DNA of 56,631 nt from JANNRR01 sp031401675 (lineage in GTDB: Bacteria > Pseudomonadota > Alphaproteobacteria > Rhodobacterales > Rhodobacteraceae), in NCBI GenBank assembly GCA_031401675.1, contig JANNRR010000169.1, positions 1-56,631 on the forward strand. Direction: 5' to 3'. Position numbers and translations under genes: made by a program. Shown one piece after another: positions 8,852 through 17,451 of this stretch. The notes under the pieces were generated by a model, which did not search any database, was not told where the DNA came from, and saw only the letters and a program-made list of their open reading frames with translations. The first letter of the stretch is position 1. Each line of letters opens with the position of its first letter.

Positions 8852-9985
8852 ATGCGACACATCGCCACCAACCCGATGATCGTGCGCCAGCATGCCGAAG
8901 ATGCGGCCTTTCTGTTTGTTCAGCGCGCCAAAGAGGTTCGCGGCCATGATCTTGCTGAAATTGACCTTGGTCGACGCGACCAACGGCTGGAGGCGAACAT
9001 CGCCGGGCTCTTAGCCGCCGGTCAAACCGGGTGGGACATCGTCGCCGGCCAGGCTACCGAGTTCCCCGGTGCAGGCGAAGCTTTTGCGGCAGGGGCACTG
9101 GCGATCGCAAACAGTGAACATGTGGCTGATGCGATTTCGCTGTCAATGCTTTCCCCTTTCGGGGCCAAAGGCCTGTCCGGTGCGCTCGCGTGGTCCGATT
9201 TTGCCCTGTTGAAGCCGTATCTTTCGAGCTGGCACGCGGCGGCGGATCCGGCACTTCGTCAACTGGCTCTGATCGCCATGTCGCACCACCGGCACGATCC
9301 GGAGCAACGACTGCAATCCTACTTTGGTGATGCCGACCCCGGCATCCGTTCGCGTGCGGCTCGGCTTGCGTTTGAGCATGGCCGGGTTGATGCCGTTCCG
9401 CAATTGCAGGCTTTAGCGATTGACGATGGCACAGGCTTCTGGGCCCGCATGGCTTTGGCGCGGCTCGGTTACGGGGCAGAACCGCTTGAATTCCATGCAG
9501 AAAACCCGGGCGATCCAAACGCCGGACCTGCCCTTGACATGCGGCTGATCGCCCGCCCTGATGAAGCAAAGGCTTGTCTGGCTCGTTTGATGCAACGACC
9601 CGAAACCGAAGGGCTGGCGTTGTCCCGAGTCGGCCTGCTGGGCGATCGCTCAATCCTGCCCTGGCTGATCCGGCAGATGCAGGACCCGGCCAGCGCCGAA
9701 TGCGCCGGGTTTGCGCTGCGTGACCTTTTCCCGATCCACGCTGACGAGTCGGGTCTGTTCACCGCATCGCCCGACCGTCTGGGTGACGCCTTTTCCGACC
9801 TCGACCCGGCAACGCTACCCGTCGCCGAAAAGGTCGCCGATTGGGCAAAGGCTGGTTGCCCGGTTCCCGAACCTTTTGTCAGCCTGCGCCGGCAAATGCT
9901 GGACGCCCTGCGGGCTGCCGTTCGAACCCCGTCCGCGCCGCTGCAAAACTGGCGGGCGCGGCGCAGGTTTCCGGCCTGGATATAG
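8852..9985 (+). CDS. TIGR02270-family HEAT-repeat protein (T6SS-associated)
   Basis: 377 residues from ATG 8852, which has GGAGG six bases upstream; the 120-codon upstream extension of the frame is not coding-like. The N-terminus (VRQHAEDAAFLFVQRAKEVR) and the alanine-rich HEAT-like helical repeats match the TIGR02270 family. Members are often found in or beside type VI secretion clusters, although their molecular role is not defined to my knowledge. It is divergent from the lipoprotein operon and converges on the thiolase-fold gene, with 35 bases between stops. This location supports membership of the T6SS cargo module at 10-14.5 kb. Confidence 0.7.
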   Translation: MRHIATNPMIVRQHAEDAAFLFVQRAKEVRGHDLAEIDLGRRDQRLEANIAGLLAAGQTGWDIVAGQATEFPGAGEAFAAGALAIANSEHVADAISLSMLSPFGAKGLSGALAWSDFALLKPYLSSWHAAADPALRQLALIAMSHHRHDPEQRLQSYFGDADPGIRSRAARLAFEHGRVDAVPQLQALAIDDGTGFWARMALARLGYGAEPLEFHAENPGDPNAGPALDMRLIARPDEAKACLARLMQRPETEGLALSRVGLLGDRSILPWLIRQMQDPASAECAGFALRDLFPIHADESGLFTASPDRLGDAFSDLDPATLPVAEKVADWAKAGCPVPEPFVSLRRQMLDALRAAVRTPSAPLQNWRARRRFPAWI

Positions 9986-10020
9986 CGCCGGCCCGATCCA
10001 AGCCGATGTCGGTCCGGCCA

Positions 10021-11088
10021 TCAGATGGTGACCGAAGCGGAGCCAGACTGTCCGTCGCCGCGCAGCACGGCCGCCGTGCGCAGCCCCCCCTCGGATGCGA
10101 TTTCGGCCATAGCGATCCTGCCGGGGGCGTAGCTCTGGCCAAAGGCATCGTGCGCCACCACCAATGCCAGCGCCGCCGAAGCCGCCCCGGTGTCGCCCGC
10201 CGCCATGGCCGGATAAATGGCGGGCAGCCGTTCCCTGCGGGTGCGGTAGAATCGGGCGCGGGCCAGGATCGCCTCCAGAAACCCGTAGCGCTCGCCATTG
10301 ACGTTCGACAGGATGAAATCGACTTCGGGCTCGCCTTGGCCGTTTCCTGCAGCCTCGTGCAACGCAGCCTGCAGGGCCCGGCCCTGACTGAACCGCTCGG
10401 ACGTGACCGGATCAGTTTCGATGGCTGACGCAACGGTCAGGATGGTACAGGACCGTCCAGCACCACTTCGCCCCGACAGGCAAACGGCAGCCGCTCCTTC
10501 TCCCGGGATCACGCCACTGGCGTTTTCCGGTCCGTGCAACCGGTTTCCTGCAGCAAGCCGAGCAATGTCCTGATCGTTCACAAGACTATCAACACCCGCC
10601 AGGATCACGTGATCGACAGCGCCGCCGCCGATAAGGGTTGCCGCGTGCGCCAAAGCGGCAAGCCCGGCCGCAGCGCCGCCGTCAAAGGCCCGGCTTTGGC
10701 GATGCAACGGCAGGCCGGTCGTTTCGACCACCTGGCGCAGCAGATCGGCCGGTGCGACATGCGCATAACAGGGATGGTTCCGCGTGCTCTCCGGCGGCGA
10801 CAGCAGCAACGCCGTCCGGGTCGGATTGGCAGTGTCTGCCAATACGCCATCCCGCATGGCCTCGCATATGGCGCGGGCGGCCATGTTGACGATCCACATC
10901 CCTTCGTCCTGCCGCAGCCGCCAGTGCGACGGAATCCGCGCCACCGTCTGTTCCGCCCCCATCGGATTTGCCAACACCATCAGCTCGAATCCGGTCAGGG
11001 AAGCCCGGAATGCGGCACAGGTCTGGGCCGCCGTCATGCCGGCCGCCGTCACCGCCCCCGACCCCACGATCCGCAACGGGCGCATCAT
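10021..11088 (-). CDS. Thiolase-fold / beta-ketoacyl-synthase-like protein of T6SS cargo module
   Basis: 355 residues. The start MMRPLRIVGSGAVTAAGMTA overlaps the upstream stop (ATGA at 11085-11088), so translation is coupled. The fold signatures are ketosynthase-like: VDHVILAGVDSLV, GVIPGEGAAAV and a C-terminal GDTGAASAALAL. The nucleophile position, where active synthases have a Cys in a context like DTACSS, reads FDGGAAAGLAAL, so I see no catalytic Cys. It is probably a non-catalytic paralogue, as found beside DUF2169/PAAR genes. It is the last gene of a six-gene minus-strand unit. The role is unknown; chaperone or effector maturation is only a guess. Confidence 0.65.
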   Translation of the reverse strand: MMRPLRIVGSGAVTAAGMTAAQTCAAFRASLTGFELMVLANPMGAEQTVARIPSHWRLRQDEGMWIVNMAARAICEAMRDGVLADTANPTRTALLLSPPESTRNHPCYAHVAPADLLRQVVETTGLPLHRQSRAFDGGAAAGLAALAHAATLIGGGAVDHVILAGVDSLVNDQDIARLAAGNRLHGPENASGVIPGEGAAAVCLSGRSGAGRSCTILTVASAIETDPVTSERFSQGRALQAALHEAAGNGQGEPEVDFILSNVNGERYGFLEAILARARFYRTRRERLPAIYPAMAAGDTGAASAALALVVAHDAFGQSYAPGRIAMAEIASEGGLRTAAVLRGDGQSGSASVTI

Positions 11089-12170
11089 GCCGTCCACACC
11101 GGAATGCCGGTGCGCGTGCCATCGTTGCCGGTCGGGTTGAAGTAGGCCTTGCCCCGGCGACGCGCGCCCAGAAGAATCGGCGACACATGCCCGATCAGAA
11201 TCTCGCGCAGGCGCGGCGTGTTGCGGCGGGTAACAAACGCCAGCCGCGCCTTCAGAGTGATCCGCATCTGATCCGGCTCGATCAGAACGGTGTCCATGCG
11301 AAACGCCGTCTCTTCCATGTCGTTGCCGCGAAACAACCTGACCGGCGCACTGATCCGGGGCAACCGGAACGCCCATCGGCCCTCGGGCGTCATGTTGATC
11401 AGCGTCACCTCGACCCCCGGACCTACCGCCGACGACTGCTGGTCCGCCGGGGCCGACAGGTGATGGCGCGGGTCCAGATCATGTGGCGGCAGCGGCCATT
11501 GCCGGTCAAGCCAGGCCTGATCATAGGTCCCCGCCAGCGCCAGACGCGGCTGCCAGCCGCGCCCCAGACTGGCGAACCCCACCGGTTCCGGCCGATCGTC
11601 GGGCGTGCGCACCACCTGATCGGGGCGGGTTATGTTGGCGACCTCGCTGCGGGCCGCAGGATCAGCCGAGGCAGCCCCTCCATACCCGATCCCGACCGGG
11701 TTGCGGCGGTCGCTGTCGCCGCTGGCCTGCGTGCCGCCAGAGCTGCGTTCCCACATCAGCGGCATGGTCAGGAACGGGTTCGGCACGCTGTAAGCCCCGA
11801 GGTGCCGCACCCGGTCGCCGGTGACCTGCACGAGCTTGCGGATATCGGCGATCTGCAGGCCGACCATCACGGCCTCGGCCGGGCGGCCCCCGGGCGCATG
11901 CGCGCTGCCATTCACGATCACCTCGGTCAGGGGCTTGACCGGGGCGATATCGGCCTCGTACCGGGTCGAGGACAGCGCCGGATCGCCCCACGGCACATCG
12001 CCGTAGGTGACAGGCAGCGGCACCTCCGCCACGCCCACCCGCCCCTCGGCATCGGCGGTGAAACTGGCCGACAGCATGACCACCAGCACCTCCTGCCCGT
12101 CGGCATTCAGTTGCACATGCGGCTGCACATCGAACGGCGTGCGGTTGTCGATGAACGTGTCAAAGCTCAT
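11085..12170 (-). CDS. DUF2169 family T6SS effector adaptor
   Basis: 361 residues from ATG 12170, which directly abuts the preceding TGA. The N-terminus (MSFDTFIDNRTPFDVQP), the internal GDVPWGDPALSSTRYEADI and the C-terminal FNPTGNDG are typical of DUF2169 proteins. Members of this family are encoded next to PAAR/DUF4150 effectors and act as adaptors or chaperones for loading them on the VgrG spike. Context fits: the DUF4150 effector is encoded three genes upstream in the same unit. No spike, tube or sheath genes are in the window, so it must work with a T6SS encoded elsewhere, or be stranded. Confidence 0.75.
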   Translation of the reverse strand: MSFDTFIDNRTPFDVQPHVQLNADGQEVLVVMLSASFTADAEGRVGVAEVPLPVTYGDVPWGDPALSSTRYEADIAPVKPLTEVIVNGSAHAPGGRPAEAVMVGLQIADIRKLVQVTGDRVRHLGAYSVPNPFLTMPLMWERSSGGTQASGDSDRRNPVGIGYGGAASADPAARSEVANITRPDQVVRTPDDRPEPVGFASLGRGWQPRLALAGTYDQAWLDRQWPLPPHDLDPRHHLSAPADQQSSAVGPGVEVTLINMTPEGRWAFRLPRISAPVRLFRGNDMEETAFRMDTVLIEPDQMRITLKARLAFVTRRNTPRLREILIGHVSPILLGARRRGKAYFNPTGNDGTRTGIPVWTA

Positions 12171-12665
12171 TCAGCACCAGTTCCCTTCGGCATCAAGGCC
12201 GATGGGCCAGTAGGGCATGCAGGTGAGGAGGCGGACGTAGTCGTCAAGGCCGGCATCAACGAGCCAGCCGAGAAGCACATATTCGGGCGGCACCCGGGCC
12301 TCGGGCGGCAGCGCTCGGTTGGCTTGATCTACTGCCATCCAGCTCGCGCGAATAAACCAGACGACAACCGGCAGAGAGGCAGGACCGGCCACCCTCTTCA
12401 CATATGCCGCCTGTAGTGCAGCCAAGGGATCAAGGCCAAGGTCCAGCTGCGCCCCCACGCAACTCGCCCACCAGTCATCGGCCAGCTCATAGGCATCTGG
12501 TAGGTCAGCAAGAAAGCGGGCGTGGACCTCCCTAAGCGTTTGATCCGCTTCGGCGAGAGGCCGTGGTCGGCCCTGGTCTTCGGCGACCCAACCGGCAACG
12601 TCTGCAGGCGCGCCGAGGAGTTGGCGGATCCCTTTTTCCACATTGTGGACGATTTCGAAGGCCAT
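12171..12665 (-). CDS. Hypothetical protein, candidate immunity protein 2
   Basis: 164 residues (MAFEIVHNVEKGIRQLLGAP). I do not recognise the family. It is acidic and Trp-rich (DDWWASCVGAQLDL, VVWFIRASW), has no signal peptide or membrane segment, and is predicted cytoplasmic. Its start overlaps the previous stop by one base (TGATG), and it lies two genes after the DUF4150 effector. Position and size suit an immunity protein. It could equally be a second adaptor. Confidence 0.5.
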   Translation of the reverse strand: MAFEIVHNVEKGIRQLLGAPADVAGWVAEDQGRPRPLAEADQTLREVHARFLADLPDAYELADDWWASCVGAQLDLGLDPLAALQAAYVKRVAGPASLPVVVWFIRASWMAVDQANRALPPEARVPPEYVLLGWLVDAGLDDYVRLLTCMPYWPIGLDAEGNWC

Positions 12666-13102
12666 CAGTTGGGTTCCCCGTCAGGGTCTTCGCCTACGGG
12701 AACGAAGACAAGTGCGGCCATGACCCCATAGATATCCGGAGCTACGCGTTCGAGATCGTTGACGACGATGTCGATGGGCCGAACGAAGTCGCGCGGCTTG
12801 GGCGGGGGTTCCACCCCCCACTCGGATTCTGGGTCGGAGGGCAACGGTTCGGCTGAATCTACCCGGTTCTCGGTGTTAAGGGCATCTACAAGGAGGAAGT
12901 ACCGCCGGACAACTTCCAAGATGCGAGGGTGGGCGACCGGCCCGGCTGGCCAGCGTTTTTCGAAGTCGTTCGGTGCGTCAGGGTTGTCCGACGCTCCATT
13001 CGCCCACCAGTCCAGGATGTCGGGCATGAGACCCCGGAGTTCGGCAACGTAACGGTCGCGGGTCTCGGCGTAGCGCGGGTCCATCTGGGTCCTTTCCGTC
13101 AT
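12665..13102 (-). CDS. Hypothetical protein, candidate immunity protein 1
   Basis: 145 residues from ATG 13102 (MTERTQMDPRYAETRDRYVA). No family is recognised. It is strongly acidic in the second half (SAEPLPSDPESEWGVEPPP), which would suit binding to a basic nuclease domain. Its start overlaps the effector stop as ATGA (13099-13102), so it is translationally coupled directly behind the toxin. This arrangement makes it the more likely cognate immunity gene. The immunity role is inferred from position and charge only. Confidence 0.55.
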   Translation of the reverse strand: MTERTQMDPRYAETRDRYVAELRGLMPDILDWWANGASDNPDAPNDFEKRWPAGPVAHPRILEVVRRYFLLVDALNTENRVDSAEPLPSDPESEWGVEPPPKPRDFVRPIDIVVNDLERVAPDIYGVMAALVFVPVGEDPDGEPN

Positions 13103-13971
13103 GCCCGGCGGGCAATAATCCGGTTCGCATAAGCTGTCGCCTGCGAGCCCTGGCTATTCGAGTGGTTGCGACAGTGCGGCTTGACCGCCTTGGGCGAGCC
13201 GAAGTGCTTCATGAAACCGGAGGGGTCGGCCGGAGGGGGCTTGGGCATATGACAGCCCCCGAGAGCCCAAGCCACGTTCAAAGGGGGCTGGTGGTCCGGA
13301 GTCATGGCATCGCGGTCGCGATTGACGAAACTGCCTCCACCCCGCGTCTTGTATTCCTTTTCAGTACTGAGGAAACGGCCACCCTTCGTCAAGGACGACT
13401 TCCCTTTGCTGGCTCTTAGCTCACGCGCGCACTCCCAGCACTTCTTGCCGTGCACCTTCTTGTCCTGCGCTGCGTTGATGGGCGGAGTGTGCTTGTCGCG
13501 GTCATAAGGTTCGCAAGGCTTGCCGAGGTTGCTTTTGAGCGTTGCCTTGAAATTCGTCAGCGCAGTTGGATTAATACAGTTCGGCGGCGAGTTCATATTC
13601 TGCAGCATTGCATCGCCGTGGCGGCAGACGCCTTTTCCCTCCACCTTCACGGTGAAAGACCAGATCGTGAATGCGGCCTTTCCCTTGTTCGTCGCTGTGA
13701 CAAGGCCTTTGGGCGGCTGACTGCCGGGTTCGTTTCCAGAGCTTGTCGAGATCTTCGAAGCATCCTCAAGGGCCGTCGGCTCGCCATCGATCTTCACCGA
13801 TGTGCTGCCACTCGTAAGGTCTGAGGCCATTGCCATGTTCACGTATGGCACTGGGATCGGACCAGCCGGGGGCGGCGGCGGAGTCATGCAGACATCGATC
13901 GGCGCAACGCCCTTGCCGCCGCTGCCCTTGTGAAAGAATCCCATGTTTTCGGCGAATACCGTACAGGGCAT
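13099..13971 (-). CDS. PAAR-like (DUF4150) T6SS effector with HNH-like C-terminal domain
   Basis: 290 residues from ATG 13971, which overlaps the tagF stop (TGATG). Residues 1-135 form the PAAR-like DUF4150 domain: VAPIDVCMTPPPPPAGPIP, PVPYVNMAMASDL, a metal-site-like GVCRHGDAM and CINP. The C-terminal part is a different, basic domain with C178-x2-C181 (KKCWECAREL), DHQPP (226-230), GGCH (238-241) and HCRNHSNSQG (266-275). The Cys pairs plus DHxPP resemble the metal-bound HNH treble-clef nuclease core, so a DNA-cutting toxin is the best guess. Cognate immunity is probably one of the next two genes. The PAAR-like call is firm; the toxin class is inference. Confidence 0.7.
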   Translation of the reverse strand: MPCTVFAENMGFFHKGSGGKGVAPIDVCMTPPPPPAGPIPVPYVNMAMASDLTSGSTSVKIDGEPTALEDASKISTSSGNEPGSQPPKGLVTATNKGKAAFTIWSFTVKVEGKGVCRHGDAMLQNMNSPPNCINPTALTNFKATLKSNLGKPCEPYDRDKHTPPINAAQDKKVHGKKCWECARELRASKGKSSLTKGGRFLSTEKEYKTRGGGSFVNRDRDAMTPDHQPPLNVAWALGGCHMPKPPPADPSGFMKHFGSPKAVKPHCRNHSNSQGSQATAYANRIIARRA

Positions 13972-14501
13972 CAGCCGTCCCCCGGCAGGCCGTAAGCGGC
14001 AAGCGCCTGGCCGGTGGCAAAGCTCAGCTCGTGCACCTCCCAGTCGTCGCGCCACATCAGGATGGCGGCTTCGGATTCGGCAGCCTCTGGTTCGGCCATG
14101 GCCGGGGCCGGGTCGCCAAGGGCGGCAATCTCGGCCATGATGCCGCTGGCCCGCAGGTCGCCGTCACACGCCGCCTCGACAATCCGTGCCGCACCCTCGA
14201 ACCAGCGGTCTGACGCGTCCGGCAGCGGGCAAAGTCGGGCGACCACAAAGGGGTAGCGGGCACCGTCAGCGTTCCGGCACAGCTGCCACACGCCCGAACA
14301 TGGTTCTGCCGCGAACAGCCCGGCCCGAGCCGCGAACCGCCAGACCACCGGAATGGCATCAGCAGGCTCAGGCGCGGAAACAGCCGATGCCAAAGCGAAC
14401 CAACGGTCAAAACGGTCGGTGAAGGGCTGCGGCAAGCCCTGCCCGACAAAGCCGCGTCGGCGCGGCAAGACCCCGAAATATCCGAACCGGCCCGTTTCCA
14501 T
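13971..14501 (-). CDS. tagF: TagF/ImpM-type type VI secretion-associated protein
   Basis: 176 residues starting METGRFGYFGVLPRRRGFVG. The opening GYFGVLPRRRGFVGQGLP then FTDRFDRWFAL matches the TagF signature GxYGKLPxxGDFVxRGLP. TagF proteins are cytoplasmic negative regulators of T6SS firing. The protein has only the N-terminal TagF domain, with no PppA phosphatase fusion. It is the first gene of the minus-strand cargo operon, so the whole effector/immunity/adaptor set would follow its promoter in 14502-14712. Having tagF without structural genes is unusual. Confidence 0.75.
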   Translation of the reverse strand: METGRFGYFGVLPRRRGFVGQGLPQPFTDRFDRWFALASAVSAPEPADAIPVVWRFAARAGLFAAEPCSGVWQLCRNADGARYPFVVARLCPLPDASDRWFEGAARIVEAACDGDLRASGIMAEIAALGDPAPAMAEPEAAESEAAILMWRDDWEVHELSFATGQALAAYGLPGDG

Positions 14502-14581
14502 GTCCCGCCGTCCTGTCCCATACGGTCCCGGGGTGCCGTCGTCCCCGTGAAATGTCTGTAGCCTTACCTTATAATCGGCAA

Positions 14582-14599
14582 GCCCGCATCAACGCGGGC
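14582..14599 (-). terminator. Short GC hairpin between CHAD gene and tagF
   Basis: GCCCGC and GCGGGC (14582-14587 and 14594-14599) form a six-bp stem with a six-base loop. On the minus strand it follows the CHAD gene by about 110 bases and precedes tagF. It is not followed by a clear T-run, so it may be only a weak terminator. The rest of 14502-14712 shows no gene. Confidence 0.3.
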
Positions 14600-14712
14600 C
14601 GCACGGGTTCCCAAATGCACCCGCCGAATGATACCGCATCTCGGCAGTCCGGGATACATGCGCCGGAAGAAAAGCACCGACCCCAGGCAGAACTACTGGC
14701 TGGCGGGCAGCA

Positions 14713-15558
14713 CTACCAGAACGGCCCCGCCTTCCGCAACGCAGCCCAGGGTGCCTTCGCCTTGGCCGCTGCATCCTTCATGACTACCTTTTGCACATCC
14801 AGGACCGACTGCGGCAGATCGTGCCGGGCCTCGGCCTGCGCCAGATCGTTTAGCCGTCCAAGCTGGGTCTGGATCGAGGCCAACCATTCCTGAAATGGAT
14901 GCACCTGACGATGGTCCCAAAGATCATCAAAAAAATCAACCAGATAGCGCAGTTTCTTGATACTCTTTCGAAATTCGTGACGCGCAGCGATATCCTGCCG
15001 GGCGAACCCGCGCCCCTGATCGCGGACTGACGTCCAGGTTATGTCGAGCGCCTGTCGGGCAAAACTGCGCACTTTGCCATTGCGCGCCTGGCGCGCTGCC
15101 TTCCCGCGTCGCTTCCATGCCCCAGTAGCGACCAGCTTGCGCAAATCCCGCCCGATCTGGTCGGCGTGACATAGTTGAATATCAAGTCGGACAGCGCTGC
15201 GGATGTCGGCTGCGCGTGCCAGCATCCCGTGCCGTTCGTCGGGTGGCAACTGCCCGCCAATCGACTCGACCAAGACATCGGCATCACGCGCGTGCCCGAG
15301 TATGCGAAACGCCGTCCTTGCGCGCTTGGCAATCCGTCCTAGTCGCTTGCCACGAAACATCGGCTCCAAAGCTTCCAGTGCCGTGCGCAATTGGCGAAGA
15401 GCCACGCGGCTGGAGTGCGGGCCTTCGGGGTCGTCGCTCTGCATCAGCCGGGTCAAGCCCAGGTCGATATCCGATGCGCATGCCATGACGATGGCCACGG
15501 CAGCCTTACCAGCCGTGAGGCCGCGTGAAAGCGTCAGGTCCGCAACGTCTCTGGGCAT
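14713..15558 (-). CDS. CHAD domain protein
   Basis: 281 residues from ATG 15558. The conserved CHAD pattern of repeated helices with basic residues is visible: HSSRVALRQLRTALEALEP near 48-66 and HEFRKSIKKLRYLVDFFDD near 193-211. These two His/Arg/Lys-rich motifs form the positively charged surface that binds polyphosphate in characterised CHAD proteins. The usual CYTH partner domain is absent. It has no export signal. It appears monocistronic between the T6SS cargo operon and the polyamine transporter. A polyphosphate-linked role is known for the family and untested here. Confidence 0.75.
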   Translation of the reverse strand: MPRDVADLTLSRGLTAGKAAVAIVMACASDIDLGLTRLMQSDDPEGPHSSRVALRQLRTALEALEPMFRGKRLGRIAKRARTAFRILGHARDADVLVESIGGQLPPDERHGMLARAADIRSAVRLDIQLCHADQIGRDLRKLVATGAWKRRGKAARQARNGKVRSFARQALDITWTSVRDQGRGFARQDIAARHEFRKSIKKLRYLVDFFDDLWDHRQVHPFQEWLASIQTQLGRLNDLAQAEARHDLPQSVLDVQKVVMKDAAAKAKAPWAALRKAGPFW

Positions 15559-15701
15559 GGAAATCCAAAAACCGTCGTCATCTATCTGTTACGATAGCTC
15601 ACAATGCGGAAAGGCAAGTGGATTGTCGAGAGCAGTACGTCAGGCACACCCGATCGCGCCGGGTTGGCAAGGTTGGCCAACACCTCCTTTGCCGGTCCCG
15701 C

Positions 15702-16517
15702 TCACTTCCCAGCCCCAGCGGTTTCCGATCCGCCGCGCGTCAGGCCATAAGCGATGAGAATGGGGAAAAACGTGACCACAAACACCACAATGGCAACCAC
15801 ATTGGTAACCGGCCGCTCGCGCGGTTTGCTCATTTCCTGCAGCATCCAGATCGGCAGCGTGCGCGACGCATCACCATTGCCCGCCGTAAAGATCGTCACG
15901 ATCACCTCGTCGAACGACAAGGCAAAGGCCAGCATGCCTCCCGCCAGCAGCGCTGTGCCGAGATTGGGAAGAAGAACGTGCCAGAAAGTCTGAAAGCCGT
16001 TCGCGCCAAGGTCTGCGGACGCTTCGAGTATCCCGCCCGACAGGCGGCGAAAGCGGGCGACGGCGTTGTTGTAGACGATGACGATGCAAAAGGTGGCGTG
16101 ACCAAGGATGATGGTCCAGGCGGAAAACGGGATGTCCATGATGGCAAAGGCAGACCGCAGCGACATGCCGGTGATGACGCCGGGTAAAGCGATTGGCAGG
16201 ATGATCAGCAGCGAAATCTGCTCGCGGCCAAAGAACCGTGCGCGCGCCATGGCGGCGGACACCAGTGTCCCAAGCACCAGGGCGACGGCGGTCGATACGG
16301 CGGCAACCCGCAGGGAAAGATAGAGCGGTGGCCAGATGTCAACACGATTCCACGCGACCACAAACCACTCGGTGGTCAGTCCCGGCGGCGGAAAGCTGAA
16401 GATGCTGCCATCGGTGGTGAAGGCGTACAGAAAAATGATCAGAATCGGCATGTGCAGGAACAACAGCCCGGCAATTGCGGCAGCCAGAAGTCCGGACGAG
16501 GCGCGGTCAGAGGGCAT
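15702..16517 (-). CDS. PotC-type ABC transporter permease
   Basis: 271 residues, about six membrane segments beginning LLAAAIAGLLFLHMPILIIF. The EAA loop (ILEASADLGANGFQTFWHV) contacts the ATPase. It is the last gene of the PotDABC-type operon, and its ATG at 16517 overlaps the end of the PotB-like gene by 11 bases. It belongs to the inner-membrane permeases for spermidine/putrescine and related polyamines. Exact substrate cannot be read from the sequence. Confidence 0.82.
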   Translation of the reverse strand: MPSDRASSGLLAAAIAGLLFLHMPILIIFLYAFTTDGSIFSFPPPGLTTEWFVVAWNRVDIWPPLYLSLRVAAVSTAVALVLGTLVSAAMARARFFGREQISLLIILPIALPGVITGMSLRSAFAIMDIPFSAWTIILGHATFCIVIVYNNAVARFRRLSGGILEASADLGANGFQTFWHVLLPNLGTALLAGGMLAFALSFDEVIVTIFTAGNGDASRTLPIWMLQEMSKPRERPVTNVVAIVVFVVTFFPILIAYGLTRGGSETAGAGK

Positions 16518-17451
16518 CGAAAGCCCCGGCGCGTTTGGCTATCATCAGATACAGGATCATGATGACAATGGGCACGACGGCAAACGCGGCAGCCAACGGC
16601 AGATTGCCGGCGGTACCCTGAAATTGATAGACCGCCATTCCGATGAAGTTCGCCGAAGTGCCGATGATGCCGGGGATGATGTAGTCACCCAGCGTCAGCG
16701 AAAAGGTGAAGATCGAACCGGCGGCGACACCAGGCATAGCCAAAGGCAGAACCACTGTGCGAAAGGTCTGGCCACGGGTGGCACCCAGGTCGGCAGACGC
16801 CTCCAGCATCGTGGTTGGAACCCGTTCCAGTGCCGCCTGCATGGGAAGGATCATGTAGGGCAGCCAGACATAGACAAAGACCAGCCAGGTGCCGATGTAG
16901 GAGGTCGACAGCGCATTGCCGCCAATGCCCGGGATCGACAGGATAGCGTCGAGAACGGCGCTGGTATGGGTCGCCTCGGCGGCCCAGCCGATGATGCCTT
17001 CCTTGGCGAGGATCAGTTTCCAGGCGTAGACCTTGACCAGATACGACGACCAGAGCGGCAGCAGCACACCCAGATAGAACACCGCCTTCCACCGGCCCTT
17101 GGCATAGCGGGCAGCGAAATAGGCGATAGGAAAGGCGATCACAGCACATCCCGCCGTCACGGCGACCGACATCAGGACCGTGCGCAGAATGATGTCGAAG
17201 TTCGAGGGGCGCAGCAGTTCACCGTAGGTTTTCAGCGTGAATTCCTCGAGCACGACGCCCGAAAACTCGTCAATCGAGTAGAAGCTTTGCACCAACAGGG
17301 CGACAAGCGATCCCAGATAGACCACGCCCAACCACAAGAGCGGCGGCGCAATCAGCACTGCCAGCAGAACATTCGGTCGTCGCCAGAACAGCGCCGTCAG
17401 CCGGTCACCCAGCCCCCGGTCTGGCAGGGTGATGCACAGTGCAGGTGCCAT
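16507..17451 (-). CDS. PotB-type ABC transporter permease
   Basis: 314 residues from ATG 17451, which overlaps the ATPase stop (TGATG); the longer upstream frame is rejected. There are six predicted membrane segments from NVLLAVLIAPPLLWLGVVYL onward. The EAA loop MLEASADLGATRGQTFRTVV is the ATPase contact. It forms the inner-membrane channel with the PotC-like partner. It lies in a polyamine-importer operon in the order substrate-binding protein, ATPase, PotB, PotC. Confidence 0.82.
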   Translation of the reverse strand: MAPALCITLPDRGLGDRLTALFWRRPNVLLAVLIAPPLLWLGVVYLGSLVALLVQSFYSIDEFSGVVLEEFTLKTYGELLRPSNFDIILRTVLMSVAVTAGCAVIAFPIAYFAARYAKGRWKAVFYLGVLLPLWSSYLVKVYAWKLILAKEGIIGWAAEATHTSAVLDAILSIPGIGGNALSTSYIGTWLVFVYVWLPYMILPMQAALERVPTTMLEASADLGATRGQTFRTVVLPLAMPGVAAGSIFTFSLTLGDYIIPGIIGTSANFIGMAVYQFQGTAGNLPLAAAFAVVPIVIMILYLMIAKRAGAFDAL

